Shown here in pieces: positions 15,310-23,026 of a DNA stretch of 64,000 nucleotides. A program made the position numbers and the translations under genes. The notes under the pieces were generated by a model. The model worked only from the letters and a program-made list of their open reading frames with translations. It had not been told where the DNA came from and ran no database searches. How positions within the stretch are numbered: position 1 is the stretch's first letter; every line of letters starts with the position of its first letter. This DNA comes from Solimonas_A sp052035235. Lineage in GTDB: Bacteria > Pseudomonadota > Gammaproteobacteria > Nevskiales > Nevskiaceae. Location: positions 62,001-126,000 of the forward strand of contig JBPOHT010000030.1 of the NCBI GenBank assembly GCA_052035235.1. Reading direction: 5' to 3'.

Positions 15310-15543
15310 CTAGCCGCGCTGAGCCCGCGCCAGGGCCTGTTGTGCGGCCTGGGGAGCTTTCAGCAGTTCTTCCAGCGCCAGCGCGCGGCCCTGCGAGCGA
15401 TGCAGTGCCGGGCCTTCCAGGCGGCGGTTGGCTTCGTCGGCCTGGGCGAGAGAGGCACTGAGCCAGTCGCGGTAGAGCTGGTGGTCGGGGTTGGATTGCA
15501 GGCGCAGCAGGGCGGCGCAGAGGCGGGGGTCGAGGGTTTGCAT
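15310..15543 (-). CDS. Small helical phage protein
   Basis: 77 residues from the ATG at 15543 (MQTLDPRLCAALLRLQSNPD). It contains a helix with DHQLYRDWLSASLAQADEAN and a Gln/Ala-rich C-terminal helix. Small proteins of this pattern often follow the portal gene in short-tailed prophages; the role is unknown. It ends about 24 bases before the toxin-tipped virion gene. An upstream ATG at 15585 is possible but has no better ribosome site. Confidence 0.55.
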   Translation of the reverse strand: MQTLDPRLCAALLRLQSNPDHQLYRDWLSASLAQADEANRRLEGPALHRSQGRALALEELLKAPQAAQQALARAQRG

Positions 15544-15656
15544 GGGGTCTCGCTGGATACGGGGCTTTGCTAGGCATCCGTTCATGCTTCGACATGCTTG
15601 GCACGAACGGAGAGTGAGGCTGGGGAACTGCAGCAGGCTCTACGAAAACCCTGCGC

Positions 15657-17699
15657 TTACCTGTTCATCACCGTATGCGGCTGAGCGGTGGAGCCGGCAG
15701 CGGATACGAGGGGCGTAACCGCCGGGGCACCACCCTCACCCCCGCCCTCTCCCGCCAGCGGGAGAGGGGTTGATGCGCTGGAGGCATGTTCCCGCGCGGC
15801 CAACTCTTCCTCGCTGGGCATGATGTCGTCCACGCGCAGTTCCAGGCCCTCGAAGTACTGGCGCAGCAGGGCGGCGCGGCCGCGCTGGCCGATGATGCCG
15901 AGGTCCACGGGGTTGGCGGTGGCGGCCAGGGCCTGCTGGCGGCGCTGCTGGGCCTGGTCCTTGATCAGCAGGGCGGCAGTGCCGCGCGGCACGACGGCGC
16001 AGTCGCCCTTCAGGCCCGGCTCGTCCACATAGAGCATCACCCAGTAGAAGGCCTGCTGCACGGTGCGGGAGATAACCTGCGTGTCGATGTTGGCGATGCC
16101 GCGGCGCAGGCCCTTGGCGGCGGCGTTGAGCAGCATGGATAGACCGGAGGCGGTCTCGCCGGCGCCGCCGACGCGGTCGTTGCCGTAGGCGTAGCGCGGG
16201 ATGCCGGTGGCATCGTCGGCACGGCGCTCGAAGTTCTCGAACACGGCCAGCAATTCCTGGGCGTTGCTGCCGGGCTGGAAGAAGCCGATGGGCGGGCGCT
16301 GCGCGGCGTTGGGGTCGCTCTTGAACTGCCAGATCTTCCAGGGGTGCATCTGGGTGATGGCTTCGCCGTCGGCCAAGCGGTCCACTTCCATGTACACCTG
16401 CGGGCCGCTGGCGATGCCGAGGTTGCTGACCAGGGCGCGGGCGGAGGCGTTGCACATGTCCTCGTGCGGCTCGCACATCTCGGGGATGGCGCGGCCCCAA
16501 TACGCGCCGGGGATCGCCTCGTAGCAGGCCTTGTGGTACGGACGCTGGCCCAGCGGGTCGTCGTTGACCACGCAGCGGACCAGGTGCTCGCCGACCAGGA
16601 TGGCGTCGATCTCGTAGGGACGGTCCGGGTCGTCGATCTCGGCGCCGTCATAGCCCCAGTCCAGCAGCAGGCGGCCGGGCACGGCGCCCCAGTAGTGCAG
16701 GCCGTCGATCAGGTCGTCGCGCGTGAGCCAGTCGTAGCTGGTATCGCCTTCCAGGCGGTTGCGCTCGGCGTCGCTCCAGATCCAGTGGCGCAGGCTGCCG
16801 CCGCGCGAGCCCTGCAGCACCTGGCGGATGTCCCACTCGGAGTTTCCGGGCACGCCGATCATGGCGTAGAGCTCGCTCTCGGTGAGCCGCAGGCGTTCGA
16901 TGAAGTCGCGCTCCTGCGGGCTGCGTGCATGCGGCGCGGGGTAGCAGTCGAAGGGGCTGATGCGCTTCCAGGCCAGGCCGTGGCCTTCGGTGACGGCGGG
17001 CGTGGCGCCGCCCAACCACTGCAGGCGACGCTGGCGGCGGGTGTAGGGGCCCTTGAGGATGGCGGCCGGATAGGTGGAGAAGTCCTCGATGAATTCGTCC
17101 AGTGCGGCGTCGTAGCCGCCCTCGTCCATCAGGTCGGCGATGCGCTCGGCCATGCGCGAGGCACGGCGCTCCGCTTCCTTGCGCACGTCCTGGCGCAGGC
17201 GCGATTCCAGCTCGCGCGCCTGTTCGGCCACCTGCTCGCGGAACTGCTGCGGGTCCTGCGGTTGGCCGGCGGCGATCATCTGCTGCTGCGCCTGGCGCGC
17301 GGCGCGCAGCAGGAGTTGCCGGCGCTGCGGCTGCGGCAGGTCGGGCAAGGTGGTGGGCTCCAGCGCCCAGGCGCGGTCGGAGGCAGGCATGAGGATGTCG
17401 CGAATCCAGGCGGCGGCGGCGCGACACTTGGTGGCGGACAGCGGCATGAACAGCGAGGTAGCGCAGCCCTGCTCCTGGAACTCGCGCAGTTCGCCTTCCG
17501 CATACACGCCCTTGCGGCGGCGCAGGCAGTTGAGCAGGCGGCGGTCGATCTGCTCGCGGGCGCGCTTGTTGCGCTGCCAGGCGGACTGGATGTGCCCGAC
17601 GAGTTGCGACGGGGCCTTGGGTGCGGGCGGCGGCTGGGGGCGGGACTTTTCGGTGAGCTGGTCGGGGGTTTGCAGGTGAACGAGACCGAGGGTAGGCAT
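15657..17699 (-). CDS. Portal (head-tail connector) protein
   Basis: 680 residues from the ATG at 17699; upstream frame extension would read into a REP pair. It follows the large terminase gene. Recognisable features are the N-terminal ATSLFMPLSATKCRAAAAW, a charged coiled coil (about 110-170), DGLHYWGAVPGRLLLDWGYD, and the C-terminal VGGAGETASGLSMLLNAAAKG, a phrase typical of portals of short-tailed phages. Portals form the 12-mer ring through which DNA is packaged and ejected. The last 40 residues (STPLPLAGEGGGEGGAP) are the translation of a REP palindrome and are probably not part of the ancestral protein. Confidence 0.85.
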   Translation of the reverse strand: MPTLGLVHLQTPDQLTEKSRPQPPPAPKAPSQLVGHIQSAWQRNKRAREQIDRRLLNCLRRRKGVYAEGELREFQEQGCATSLFMPLSATKCRAAAAWIRDILMPASDRAWALEPTTLPDLPQPQRRQLLLRAARQAQQQMIAAGQPQDPQQFREQVAEQARELESRLRQDVRKEAERRASRMAERIADLMDEGGYDAALDEFIEDFSTYPAAILKGPYTRRQRRLQWLGGATPAVTEGHGLAWKRISPFDCYPAPHARSPQERDFIERLRLTESELYAMIGVPGNSEWDIRQVLQGSRGGSLRHWIWSDAERNRLEGDTSYDWLTRDDLIDGLHYWGAVPGRLLLDWGYDGAEIDDPDRPYEIDAILVGEHLVRCVVNDDPLGQRPYHKACYEAIPGAYWGRAIPEMCEPHEDMCNASARALVSNLGIASGPQVYMEVDRLADGEAITQMHPWKIWQFKSDPNAAQRPPIGFFQPGSNAQELLAVFENFERRADDATGIPRYAYGNDRVGGAGETASGLSMLLNAAAKGLRRGIANIDTQVISRTVQQAFYWVMLYVDEPGLKGDCAVVPRGTAALLIKDQAQQRRQQALAATANPVDLGIIGQRGRAALLRQYFEGLELRVDDIMPSEEELAAREHASSASTPLPLAGEGGGEGGAPAVTPLVSAAGSTAQPHTVMNR
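15745..15768. repeat. REP-like palindrome inside the portal gene end
   Basis: Inverted arms CCCTCTCCCGC and GCGGGAGAGGG with loop CA lie within the last 40 codons of the portal frame, flanked by the usual CCACCCTCACC tail of this family. The portal frame stays open across it. Confidence 0.85.
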
Positions 17700-17712
17700 T
17701 CGCAAATACTCC

Positions 17713-17830
17713 CCCTCTCCCGCTGGCGGGAGAGGGTTGGGGTGAGGGTGGAAGCGGGCAAGGAGTGGCGATGTGCGTGACCGCCCATGCACCACCCTCA
17801 CCCTGGCCCTCTCCCGCCAGCGGGAGAGGG
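17713..17830. repeat. REPIN: two inverted REP elements between terL and portal
   Basis: Two palindromes of the CCCTCTCCCGC family (17713-17736 and 17807-17830) face each other, with their GGTGAGGG tails pointing inward. The pair fills almost the whole gap between the large terminase stop (17838) and the portal start (17699). Confidence 0.85.
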
Positions 17831-17837
17831 GAAGCAA

Positions 17838-19334
17838 TCAACGCCAGCGCGCCTGCTGGATCTCGCGCGCCTGGGTGTTGCGCAGGTCGCTGCGCGCATC
17901 GCCGGCCACGGCGCCGGTGCGGAACGCATCCGCGGCATGGGAGGCCCAGTCGTGCAGCGGCTGGTCCTTCCAGCAGCCGCGGGTGGCGTCCCATTCCTTG
18001 CGGTAGTGCTCCAGGGCCTTGCGGCCCTCGGCGGTGCGGCTTTCGTCGAACCAGCAGTGCGGCAGCAGGCGGCGCACGGCCTCGATGCCGTCCGCCACGC
18101 GCAGTTGCGGAGCGACGTCGAAGCGGATGCCGAGTTCGGCGGCGGCCTGCAGGCGGCTCTTGGCGTCGTTGCCCAGCTCGCGCACCTTGAGATCGTGCGG
18201 GCCGACGTGTCGGCTGTAGACGATGCCGTGGCGCTGGGCGCGCTGCTCCAGCACGCCACGGTAGTGGGCCAGGCCCTCGCCGCTGTTCTCGTAGTAGTCC
18301 ACCACGCGCAGTTGCAGGCCCTGGCGCTGCAGGAACCAGATGGCGGTGCTGTCATCCACGCCCAGGTCCCACCAGGTTTCCACCTGCAGGCTGCGGTCGT
18401 AGGGCACCTCACCTACGCGGCCGGCGCGGTAGGCCTCCAGCAGCAGGGGGCCGTAGTAGGCGCCCTCGGTGCTCTGCTGGAAGGCTTCCTCGGGCGTGGA
18501 GGGATACTCGGAGCGCACGTCGTCGCCCTGGTCGCGCCACTTGCGCGCGTACCAGCAGCGCTGGGCACGCGTGAGGTCCCGGCCGATGCGCGTCTCGGTG
18601 TCGTGGAAGTAGCGCAGCTCGGCCTCGGTTAAAACGAAAGCCGGCTCCTCCACGCTGTACTCCGGGTGCTCCCACCAGGGCAGGAAGGAGAAACGCCAGT
18701 CGCCGTGCAGCAGCGGGGCGTCGTCGCGGCGCTGCTGGGCCTGGCGGCAAAGCTCGTAGAAATGCCCTGCCCGGCCACGGGCGGTGGACTCGATCACCTT
18801 GATGCCGCCCTTGGGCACCGCCTCGAAGGCGCCGGTGCGGATCTCCTGCGCGCGGCGCGGATAGTGCGCGCAGATGTAGCCGTACTCGGTGACGTGCAGC
18901 ACCTGCACGGTGCCGGAGCGGAAGGTCAGGCCCACGCGGATGCTGGAGCCGTTGGCGAAGATGATTTCGCTTTCGGTCTCCTTGATGGCGGGTACGGCGC
19001 TGCGCAACTCCGGCGGCAGGTTGTCGTAGGCGAACTTGATCTTGTCGCGGAAGATGACCTTGGCATCTTCCTTGGTGTGGGCGATGACGCCCACCGCCAC
19101 ATCGCGGTTGAACAGGCAGGTGTCGAGCCACAGCATGCAGTAGCCGGTGGTGATGCCGAGCTGGCGCACCTTGAGCTCCAGGTTATTGTGCGCCAGCCGC
19201 TCGTAGGCACGCTGCTGCGCCCAGTTGGGCGTGAAGCGGATGCGCCGGCCTTCCTTGTCCTTGATCCAGTAGAGATTGCCCAGGCGCCAGGCGCGGTCCG
19301 CCAGCAACGAGCCCTCAGCGGCGCACGAGTCCAT
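17838..19334 (-). CDS. terL: Terminase large subunit
   Basis: 498 residues, complete. The ATPase half shows an adenine-side FTPNWAQQRAYERL, a variant Walker A RQLGITTGY (residues about 57-65), and a Walker B VLHVTEYGY. A coupling motif VIESTARGRAGHFYELC follows. The nuclease half has the acidic residues in WWDLGVDDSTAIWF (about 345), later HDWASHAADAFR. The enzyme cuts concatemeric phage DNA and pumps it into the prohead with the portal. The start overlaps the small subunit gene by 20 bases. All key residues appear present, so the packaging motor may still work. Confidence 0.93.
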   Translation of the reverse strand: MDSCAAEGSLLADRAWRLGNLYWIKDKEGRRIRFTPNWAQQRAYERLAHNNLELKVRQLGITTGYCMLWLDTCLFNRDVAVGVIAHTKEDAKVIFRDKIKFAYDNLPPELRSAVPAIKETESEIIFANGSSIRVGLTFRSGTVQVLHVTEYGYICAHYPRRAQEIRTGAFEAVPKGGIKVIESTARGRAGHFYELCRQAQQRRDDAPLLHGDWRFSFLPWWEHPEYSVEEPAFVLTEAELRYFHDTETRIGRDLTRAQRCWYARKWRDQGDDVRSEYPSTPEEAFQQSTEGAYYGPLLLEAYRAGRVGEVPYDRSLQVETWWDLGVDDSTAIWFLQRQGLQLRVVDYYENSGEGLAHYRGVLEQRAQRHGIVYSRHVGPHDLKVRELGNDAKSRLQAAAELGIRFDVAPQLRVADGIEAVRRLLPHCWFDESRTAEGRKALEHYRKEWDATRGCWKDQPLHDWASHAADAFRTGAVAGDARSDLRNTQAREIQQARWR

Positions 19335-19716
19335 TCAGGCCTCCGTTCTGCTCGGCAGCCTGGGCCAGCAACTGGGCCAGGCTGCCCTCGCCCGCCGGCT
19401 CCTCGGCCTCCGAGGCGTCGAATACGCCGTGGGCCTTGCCGAGCAGTTCCAGCGCCTTGAGTCGGTCGATGGTCTGCAGGCTGCGGACCTGCTTGGTCTC
19501 GGTGGCGCCCTCGTCGTGCTCGTCCTTGCGCTTGACGCCGCGCTGGTCCTGGAAATCCAGGCTGGCGATGGCGGCGGCGGTGTCATCGTCCCAGTCCTGC
19601 GGCGGCTTGAGATTGCCGCAGGCGTCGAAGAGACGGCGCACGTCGAAGCGCGCGGCGCGGGTGAGATGGGCCAGGACTTCGTCGCGGCCCATGGTGGTGT
19701 CGGGTTTCTTTCTCAT
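19315..19716 (-). CDS. terS: Terminase small subunit
   Basis: 133 residues from the ATG at 19716 (AAGGAA four bases upstream); a longer frame would read through a REP pair and is rejected. The phrase VLAHLTRAARFDVRRLFDA, then GNLKPPQDWDDDTAAAIAS and DRLKALELLGKAHGVF, matches small terminase subunits of the Terminase_2 type, which recognise phage DNA and load it on the large subunit. It overlaps terL by 20 bases, so the two subunits are coupled. The usual N-terminal DNA-binding helix-turn-helix of the family is short or missing here. Confidence 0.8.
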   Translation of the reverse strand: MRKKPDTTMGRDEVLAHLTRAARFDVRRLFDACGNLKPPQDWDDDTAAAIASLDFQDQRGVKRKDEHDEGATETKQVRSLQTIDRLKALELLGKAHGVFDASEAEEPAGEGSLAQLLAQAAEQNGGLNGLVRR

Positions 19717-19738
19717 GGGATTCCTTGCGGTTCTGTTG

Positions 19739-19858
19739 CCCCTCTCCCTCCGGGAGAGGGGTATGGGGTGAGGGACGGCTGCGGGAAGCCGGCCCGTTGC
19801 TTTCGGCAGAGGGCGCCCCTCACCCGCGCTGCGCGCGGCCTCTCCCGAAGGGAGAGGC
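19739..19858. repeat. REPIN between terS and the spanin-like gene
   Basis: Two palindromes (CCCCTCTCCC with GGGAGAGGGG at 19739-19761, and GCCTCTCCC with GGGAGAGGC at 19838-19858) with inward GTGAGGG-type tails fill the 157-base gap between two phage genes. Confidence 0.8.
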
Positions 19859-19873
19859 AAGAGGGCCTGCTTC

Positions 19874-20431
19874 TCAAAATCGCCAACCAAGACGCGCCCG
19901 CCCTTGCAGCGCGCCGCCCTCATCCATCAGCAGATCCACGCCGACACGAAAGCGCCCGAGATCGCGTTCCAGCCAGAGGCCGGGTCGCTCGCCGTTAATA
20001 TCCAGGCTGGCGCCGGCGGCCCAGTGGCGTGGCGGCGGCGGTACGAAGGCCGCCTCCAGCGGCAGGTCCAGCGCCTGGGTCACCTCGCCGTCCGGCGAGC
20101 TGGCGAGCACGCGCCGGCCGCCGTCGATCTGCAGCAGCGACAAGTCCAGCGACAACGGCGGGCAGTCCTCGCGCCGCGGCTGCACGGTGACGGCGATGCG
20201 GCGCTCCTCGCGGCTGCCGCGCGGCAACGCATGCGGCGGCGGTGGCGGCGTGGCCGGCACGGCGGCCCGCGCGACCACGAGGCTGCCGTCCTGCTGGCGC
20301 CGGGCGGCGGCGGGGCGCAGGTCCTCGGCGACGGCGGGCGGGGCCGGGTGCAGATGCCAGCCGACGAAGACGCCCGACAGCAGGCCACAGCAAAGGGCCA
20401 GGATCAGCAGCCCGAGGTACAGGCGGCTCAT
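19874..20431 (-). CDS. Membrane-anchored lysis-cassette protein, spanin-like
   Basis: 185 residues from the ATG at 20431, which overlaps the endolysin stop as ATGA. One N-terminal membrane anchor (YLGLLILALCCGLLSGVFVG) is followed by a periplasmic part with proline-rich linker (ATPPPPPHALP) and a beta-rich C-terminal domain. The place after holin and endolysin is where spanins lie, and the topology fits an inner-membrane spanin. The usual long coiled coil is absent, however, and no outer-membrane partner gene is embedded that I could see. Role is inferred. Confidence 0.6.
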   Translation of the reverse strand: MSRLYLGLLILALCCGLLSGVFVGWHLHPAPPAVAEDLRPAAARRQQDGSLVVARAAVPATPPPPPHALPRGSREERRIAVTVQPRREDCPPLSLDLSLLQIDGGRRVLASSPDGEVTQALDLPLEAAFVPPPPRHWAAGASLDINGERPGLWLERDLGRFRVGVDLLMDEGGALQGRARLGWRF

Positions 20432-20877
20432 GACGGGCGCTCGCATAGCGCCCTCTCCGCAGCGCGGCGCCGCTCCAGGCCCGGCAGGCGGATGCCGCGC
20501 GCGTGCACCCAGCGGCTCAGTTCGGCGCAGGCGCCGGCGTAGTCCCGGGCGTTGAGCCGGCGCGCCAGCGTGGAGCGGCAGAATGCCGCCGGCCCCACGT
20601 TGAACGTGAAGGACGTGAAAGCCTCGCGCTGACCCGGCGTGAGCGGCACGCGCACGCAGGCCATCATGGCGTCATGCGCCGCGAGCAGTTCACGACTCAG
20701 CAGGGCTTCGCACTGCGCACGCGTGGCCACATCACCCATGCGCACGCCTGCGGTACTGCCGTAGCAGATCGTGGGAATGCCGATCGGGTCGCGATACGCC
20801 GCCGTGCGCAGGCCCTCGAAGCCGGCCACCAGTGCAAAGCAGCCGAGCAGGCCCGCTGCCGCCAGCCGCGCCTTCAT
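20428..20877 (-). CDS. SAR-type endolysin, glycoside hydrolase 24 lysozyme
   Basis: 149 residues from the ATG at 20877, which overlaps the holin stop. The N-terminus (LAAAGLLGCFALVAG) is a weak hydrophobic segment of the signal-arrest-release kind. The catalytic region FEGLRTAAYRDPIGIPTICYG has the family Glu, Asp and Thr. The middle has LTPGQREAFTSFTFNVG, a hallmark of lambdoid lysozymes. It cleaves the glycan strands of peptidoglycan at lysis. Length is normal for the family. It is the second gene of the holin-endolysin-spanin cassette. Confidence 0.9.
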   Translation of the reverse strand: MKARLAAAGLLGCFALVAGFEGLRTAAYRDPIGIPTICYGSTAGVRMGDVATRAQCEALLSRELLAAHDAMMACVRVPLTPGQREAFTSFTFNVGPAAFCRSTLARRLNARDYAGACAELSRWVHARGIRLPGLERRRAAERALCERPS

Positions 20878-21053
20878 GCTTCGCCCCGCAGCTCGCGCCG
20901 CCATTTCCACAGCAGGTGGACGGCCTGCAGCGCGAGATAGGCGAGCGTCAGCCAGCCCACCAGGTCATGGACGGTCACACCACTGAAGAAGGCCAGCACC
21001 GGCGGGCCGGACTTGGCCGCGGCGCCGGTCATGTCGCTACGCATGTCGGTCAT
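20874..21053 (-). CDS. Holin
   Basis: 59 residues from the ATG at 21053, with AGGAG six bases upstream. One membrane segment (VHDLVGWLTLAYLALQAVHL) is followed by a basic tail (WKWRRELRGEA). This is the shape of small single-span holins that time lysis, and the next gene encodes the endolysin. It is the first gene of the lysis-terminase operon, behind two terminators and a late promoter. Confidence 0.75.
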   Translation of the reverse strand: MTDMRSDMTGAAAKSGPPVLAFFSGVTVHDLVGWLTLAYLALQAVHLLWKWRRELRGEA

Positions 21054-21070
21054 CGAATATCTCCTGTAAC

Positions 21071-21096
21071 GAAAAAGCCCGGCGCGAGGGCCGGGC
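21071..21096 (-). terminator. Terminator between late promoter B and the holin gene
   Basis: On the minus strand GCCCGG and CCGGGC arms (21077-21082 and 21091-21096) precede TTTTTCG. It is the second terminator in the leader of the lysis operon, only 18 bases before the holin ATG. Confidence 0.75.
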
Positions 21097-21120
21097 ATGG
21101 GAAGAAAAAAGCAGGGAGCA

Positions 21121-21151
21121 GAAACGCAAAAGCCCGGCATGGGGCCGGGCT
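21121..21151 (-). terminator. Promoter-proximal terminator in the lysis operon leader
   Basis: Arms AGCCCGGC (21131-21138) and GCCGGGCT (21144-21151) form a stem followed on the minus strand by TTTGCGTTTC. The stem starts about 28 bases after the predicted start site of promoter B, almost the same distance as the terminator behind promoter A. Confidence 0.68.
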
Positions 21152-21163
21152 GGATCGAACTCG

Positions 21164-21229
21164 GGACGCGAGCTCTCTGGGGACTATTTTACGCCAGGGT
21201 GGGCCGTGGTCCTAACGGAGTTCCGTATT
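21164..21229 (-). promoter_or_regulatory. Late promoter with repressor operator, copy B
   Basis: The -10 TAAAAT (21186-21191), -35 TTAGGA (21210-21215 at an 18-base spacer, poor match) and operator ACGGAGTTCCGT (21215-21226) have the same layout as copy A at 11535-11600. It drives the minus-strand lysis and packaging genes. A plus-strand thioesterase gene starts 54 bases on the other side and might be influenced by the same operator. Confidence 0.68.
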
Positions 21230-21282
21230 CTTTCGGTCGACATTTGCGCAAGCATGCACCGCACCCTCGACCCGGACCTCCC

Positions 21283-21738
21283 ATGAAAGCCATCCAAGAT
21301 CTCTACGCACCTGAAATGTCGCACTGCTTCGGTTGCGGAACCCGCAACACCCATGGATATGGGCTGAAGAGCCACTTCCACGGCGACCATGCAGAGGCGC
21401 TGTTCACGATCGACCGGAAGTACAGCGGCGGATTCCCCGACTATGCCTATGGCGGAATCGTGGCATCGCTGCTGGACTGCCATGGCATCGCGGCCGCGGC
21501 CGCCTTCTCGCAGCAGGCCCAGGGCAGGACCCTGGATGATGGCGAGCCGCTGCCGCGATTCGTCACCGGCTCGCTGAAGGTGGACTACAAGCGCCCGACA
21601 CCCCTGGGCGTGGAGGTCCGCCTGCGCGCCACCCTGCGGTCGCTGGAGGGCCGCAGGGTGATGGTCGAACTGGCCCTGCTCTCCGGGGACGAGACCTGCG
21701 CCACCGGCGAGCTGATGGCCGTGCAGCTCAAGGGCTGA
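21283..21738 (+). CDS. PaaI-type hotdog-fold thioesterase
   Basis: 151 residues from the ATG at 21283. The N-terminus MSHCFGCGTRNTHGYGLK, then YAYGGIVASLLDCHGIAAAA and KVDYKRPTPLGVEVRLRA, matches single-domain hotdog thioesterases of the PaaI/YiiD-like group. These hydrolyse acyl-CoA thioesters in the cytoplasm. The gene overlaps convergently by 11 bases with the transporter gene. It is the first non-phage gene right of the lysis cassette and, like the chorismate mutase, lies next to one copy of the late promoter block. Confidence 0.85.
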   Translation: MKAIQDLYAPEMSHCFGCGTRNTHGYGLKSHFHGDHAEALFTIDRKYSGGFPDYAYGGIVASLLDCHGIAAAAAFSQQAQGRTLDDGEPLPRFVTGSLKVDYKRPTPLGVEVRLRATLRSLEGRRVMVELALLSGDETCATGELMAVQLKG

Positions 21739-22960
21739 GCGCGACAGGGCGCGCTGCACGCACCGCCCGTATCAGCGGCACCAGCAGCAAGCCGAACACC
21801 AGCAGGCCCGCTCCCGCCAACAGCAGGAAGGTGGGCTGCAGGCCCCAGCCGTCCAGCGCCAGGCCCACCAGCGGCGCGGTGGCCAGGTAGGTGGCGCGGA
21901 AGCCCAGGTGCGCCAGCGAGTTGGCCGTGGCGCGGAAGCGGCCCGGCACGCGGCGGTTGAAGGCGTCGCGCAGCACCACCAGCCCCAGGCCGCGGGCGAT
22001 GAAGAACAGCAGGCTGATCGCCAACCCGCCTGCCAACCCCAAGCCGGCCAGTCCCAGGTAGCCCAGCACCGGCGCCAGGCCGATCACCGTCAACAGCACG
22101 GCAATGCCCCAGCGGCGCTCCAGGCCCAGGGCCGCGCGGCCCGCGAGCGCGGCCACCAGGGCCAGCCCGCCCCAGAGGTAGCCGAACAGCGGCAGCGCGA
22201 TGCCCTGCGCCTGCCAATGCGGCTGTAGCAACCACACGGCATAGAACGAGCCCTGGCTCCAGATGCACAGCGCCAGCAGCGTGTACCGCAGCACGCGGCT
22301 GCTGCTCCACAGGTGCGCGACGATCTCGCGCAGGTTGCCGGCGTGATCGTCGCGCGACAGGCGCTCTCCGGGCGGCTCGTGCAGGCCCAGCGCGAACAGC
22401 AGCGGCAGGGCGCCCACCAGCGCCTGCACCCAGGCGACGGCGTCCAGCGACCAGGCCAGCAACACCAGGCTGCAAACGATGCCGGCCAGGGCCTCGCCCG
22501 AGGTGTGGAGCGCGAACATGCGGGTCACCACCTTCTCGGGGTGGCTGTTGTCGCCGGCCAGGGCCTGCTCCGTGTCGTACAGCAACGCGAGATCGGCTCC
22601 CGATACGAGGCTGACGCCCACGGCCAGGAACAGCTCGCAGATCGAGAGCTGCGGGAAGCCATGCGAGAACACGAAGCCGGCATGCCCCGCGGCCATGAAC
22701 AGCGCGCCGACCTGCAGCGAGCGCACGCGGCCGAAGACGTCGGCGATGTAGCCCGACGGCACTTCCATCAGCAGCACGAAACCCGCGAACACGGCCTGCA
22801 GCAGCAGGACCTCGCTGAGACTCAGGCCCCGCTCGCCCAGGAAGGGCACGATCACCGGGATGATCACCAGGAAGACCTGGAAGAAGCCCAGGCCGGCCAC
22901 GCAGCTGACGTTGCGCCGCAGGCGTCTTTTCAACAACTCCTGTTCATCGTTTGTCACCAT
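21728..22960 (-). CDS. Major facilitator superfamily transporter
   Basis: 410 residues from the ATG at 22960. About 11-12 membrane segments are visible, with the MFS motif A region GYIADVFGRVRSLQVG between segments 2 and 3, and a second-half motif RRWGIAVLLTVIG. The protein is related to exporters of drugs or metabolites; the substrate cannot be read from sequence. A terminator-like hairpin lies in the leader, 35 bases before the start. It ends convergently into the thioesterase gene. Confidence 0.85.
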   Translation of the reverse strand: MVTNDEQELLKRRLRRNVSCVAGLGFFQVFLVIIPVIVPFLGERGLSLSEVLLLQAVFAGFVLLMEVPSGYIADVFGRVRSLQVGALFMAAGHAGFVFSHGFPQLSICELFLAVGVSLVSGADLALLYDTEQALAGDNSHPEKVVTRMFALHTSGEALAGIVCSLVLLAWSLDAVAWVQALVGALPLLFALGLHEPPGERLSRDDHAGNLREIVAHLWSSSRVLRYTLLALCIWSQGSFYAVWLLQPHWQAQGIALPLFGYLWGGLALVAALAGRAALGLERRWGIAVLLTVIGLAPVLGYLGLAGLGLAGGLAISLLFFIARGLGLVVLRDAFNRRVPGRFRATANSLAHLGFRATYLATAPLVGLALDGWGLQPTFLLLAGAGLLVFGLLLVPLIRAVRAARPVALSP

Positions 22961-22992
22961 GACACCGCTCTTCAAAAACAACCGCACAAAGA

Positions 22993-23026
22993 AAAACCCC
23001 GGAGGCTTGCGCGCTCCGGGGTTGGT
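22993..23026 (-). terminator. Terminator-like hairpin in the leader of the MFS gene
   Basis: On the minus strand, arms of about ten bases (AACCCCGGAG with CTCCGGGGTT, loop GCGCGCAAGC partly paired) are followed by TTTTTC. It lies upstream of and co-directional with the transporter, so it would stop transcripts before the gene. It could be the terminator of an unseen upstream transcript or a transcription attenuator. Confidence 0.6.

Noticed and set aside
15287..15604. Upstream extension of the toxin-tipped virion gene to an ATG at 15604
   Set aside because: The added 106 residues are Pro/Arg-rich and overlap the small gene 15310-15543; the ATG at 15286 gives a sensible start.
16344..17780. 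Long plus-strand frame opposite the portal gene
   Set aside because: It has shadow composition; the portal on the other strand has clear family motifs.
21141..21193. tRNA-like look of the stretch with GATCGAACTCGGGAC near 21151
   Set aside because: No acceptor stem, anticodon arm or CCA end can be formed around it.
11535..21229. The two near-identical blocks at 11.5 and 21.2 kb as attachment sites of an integrated element
   Set aside because: The match is split into two parts with a diverged middle, fits a promoter with operator exactly, and no integrase lies between or beside them.
21097..21283. Plus-strand frames through both promoter blocks share the peptide ALWGLFYA and PNGVPY
   Set aside because: The shared peptide follows from the conserved DNA and equal spacing; there are no ribosome sites, and the frames run through terminators.
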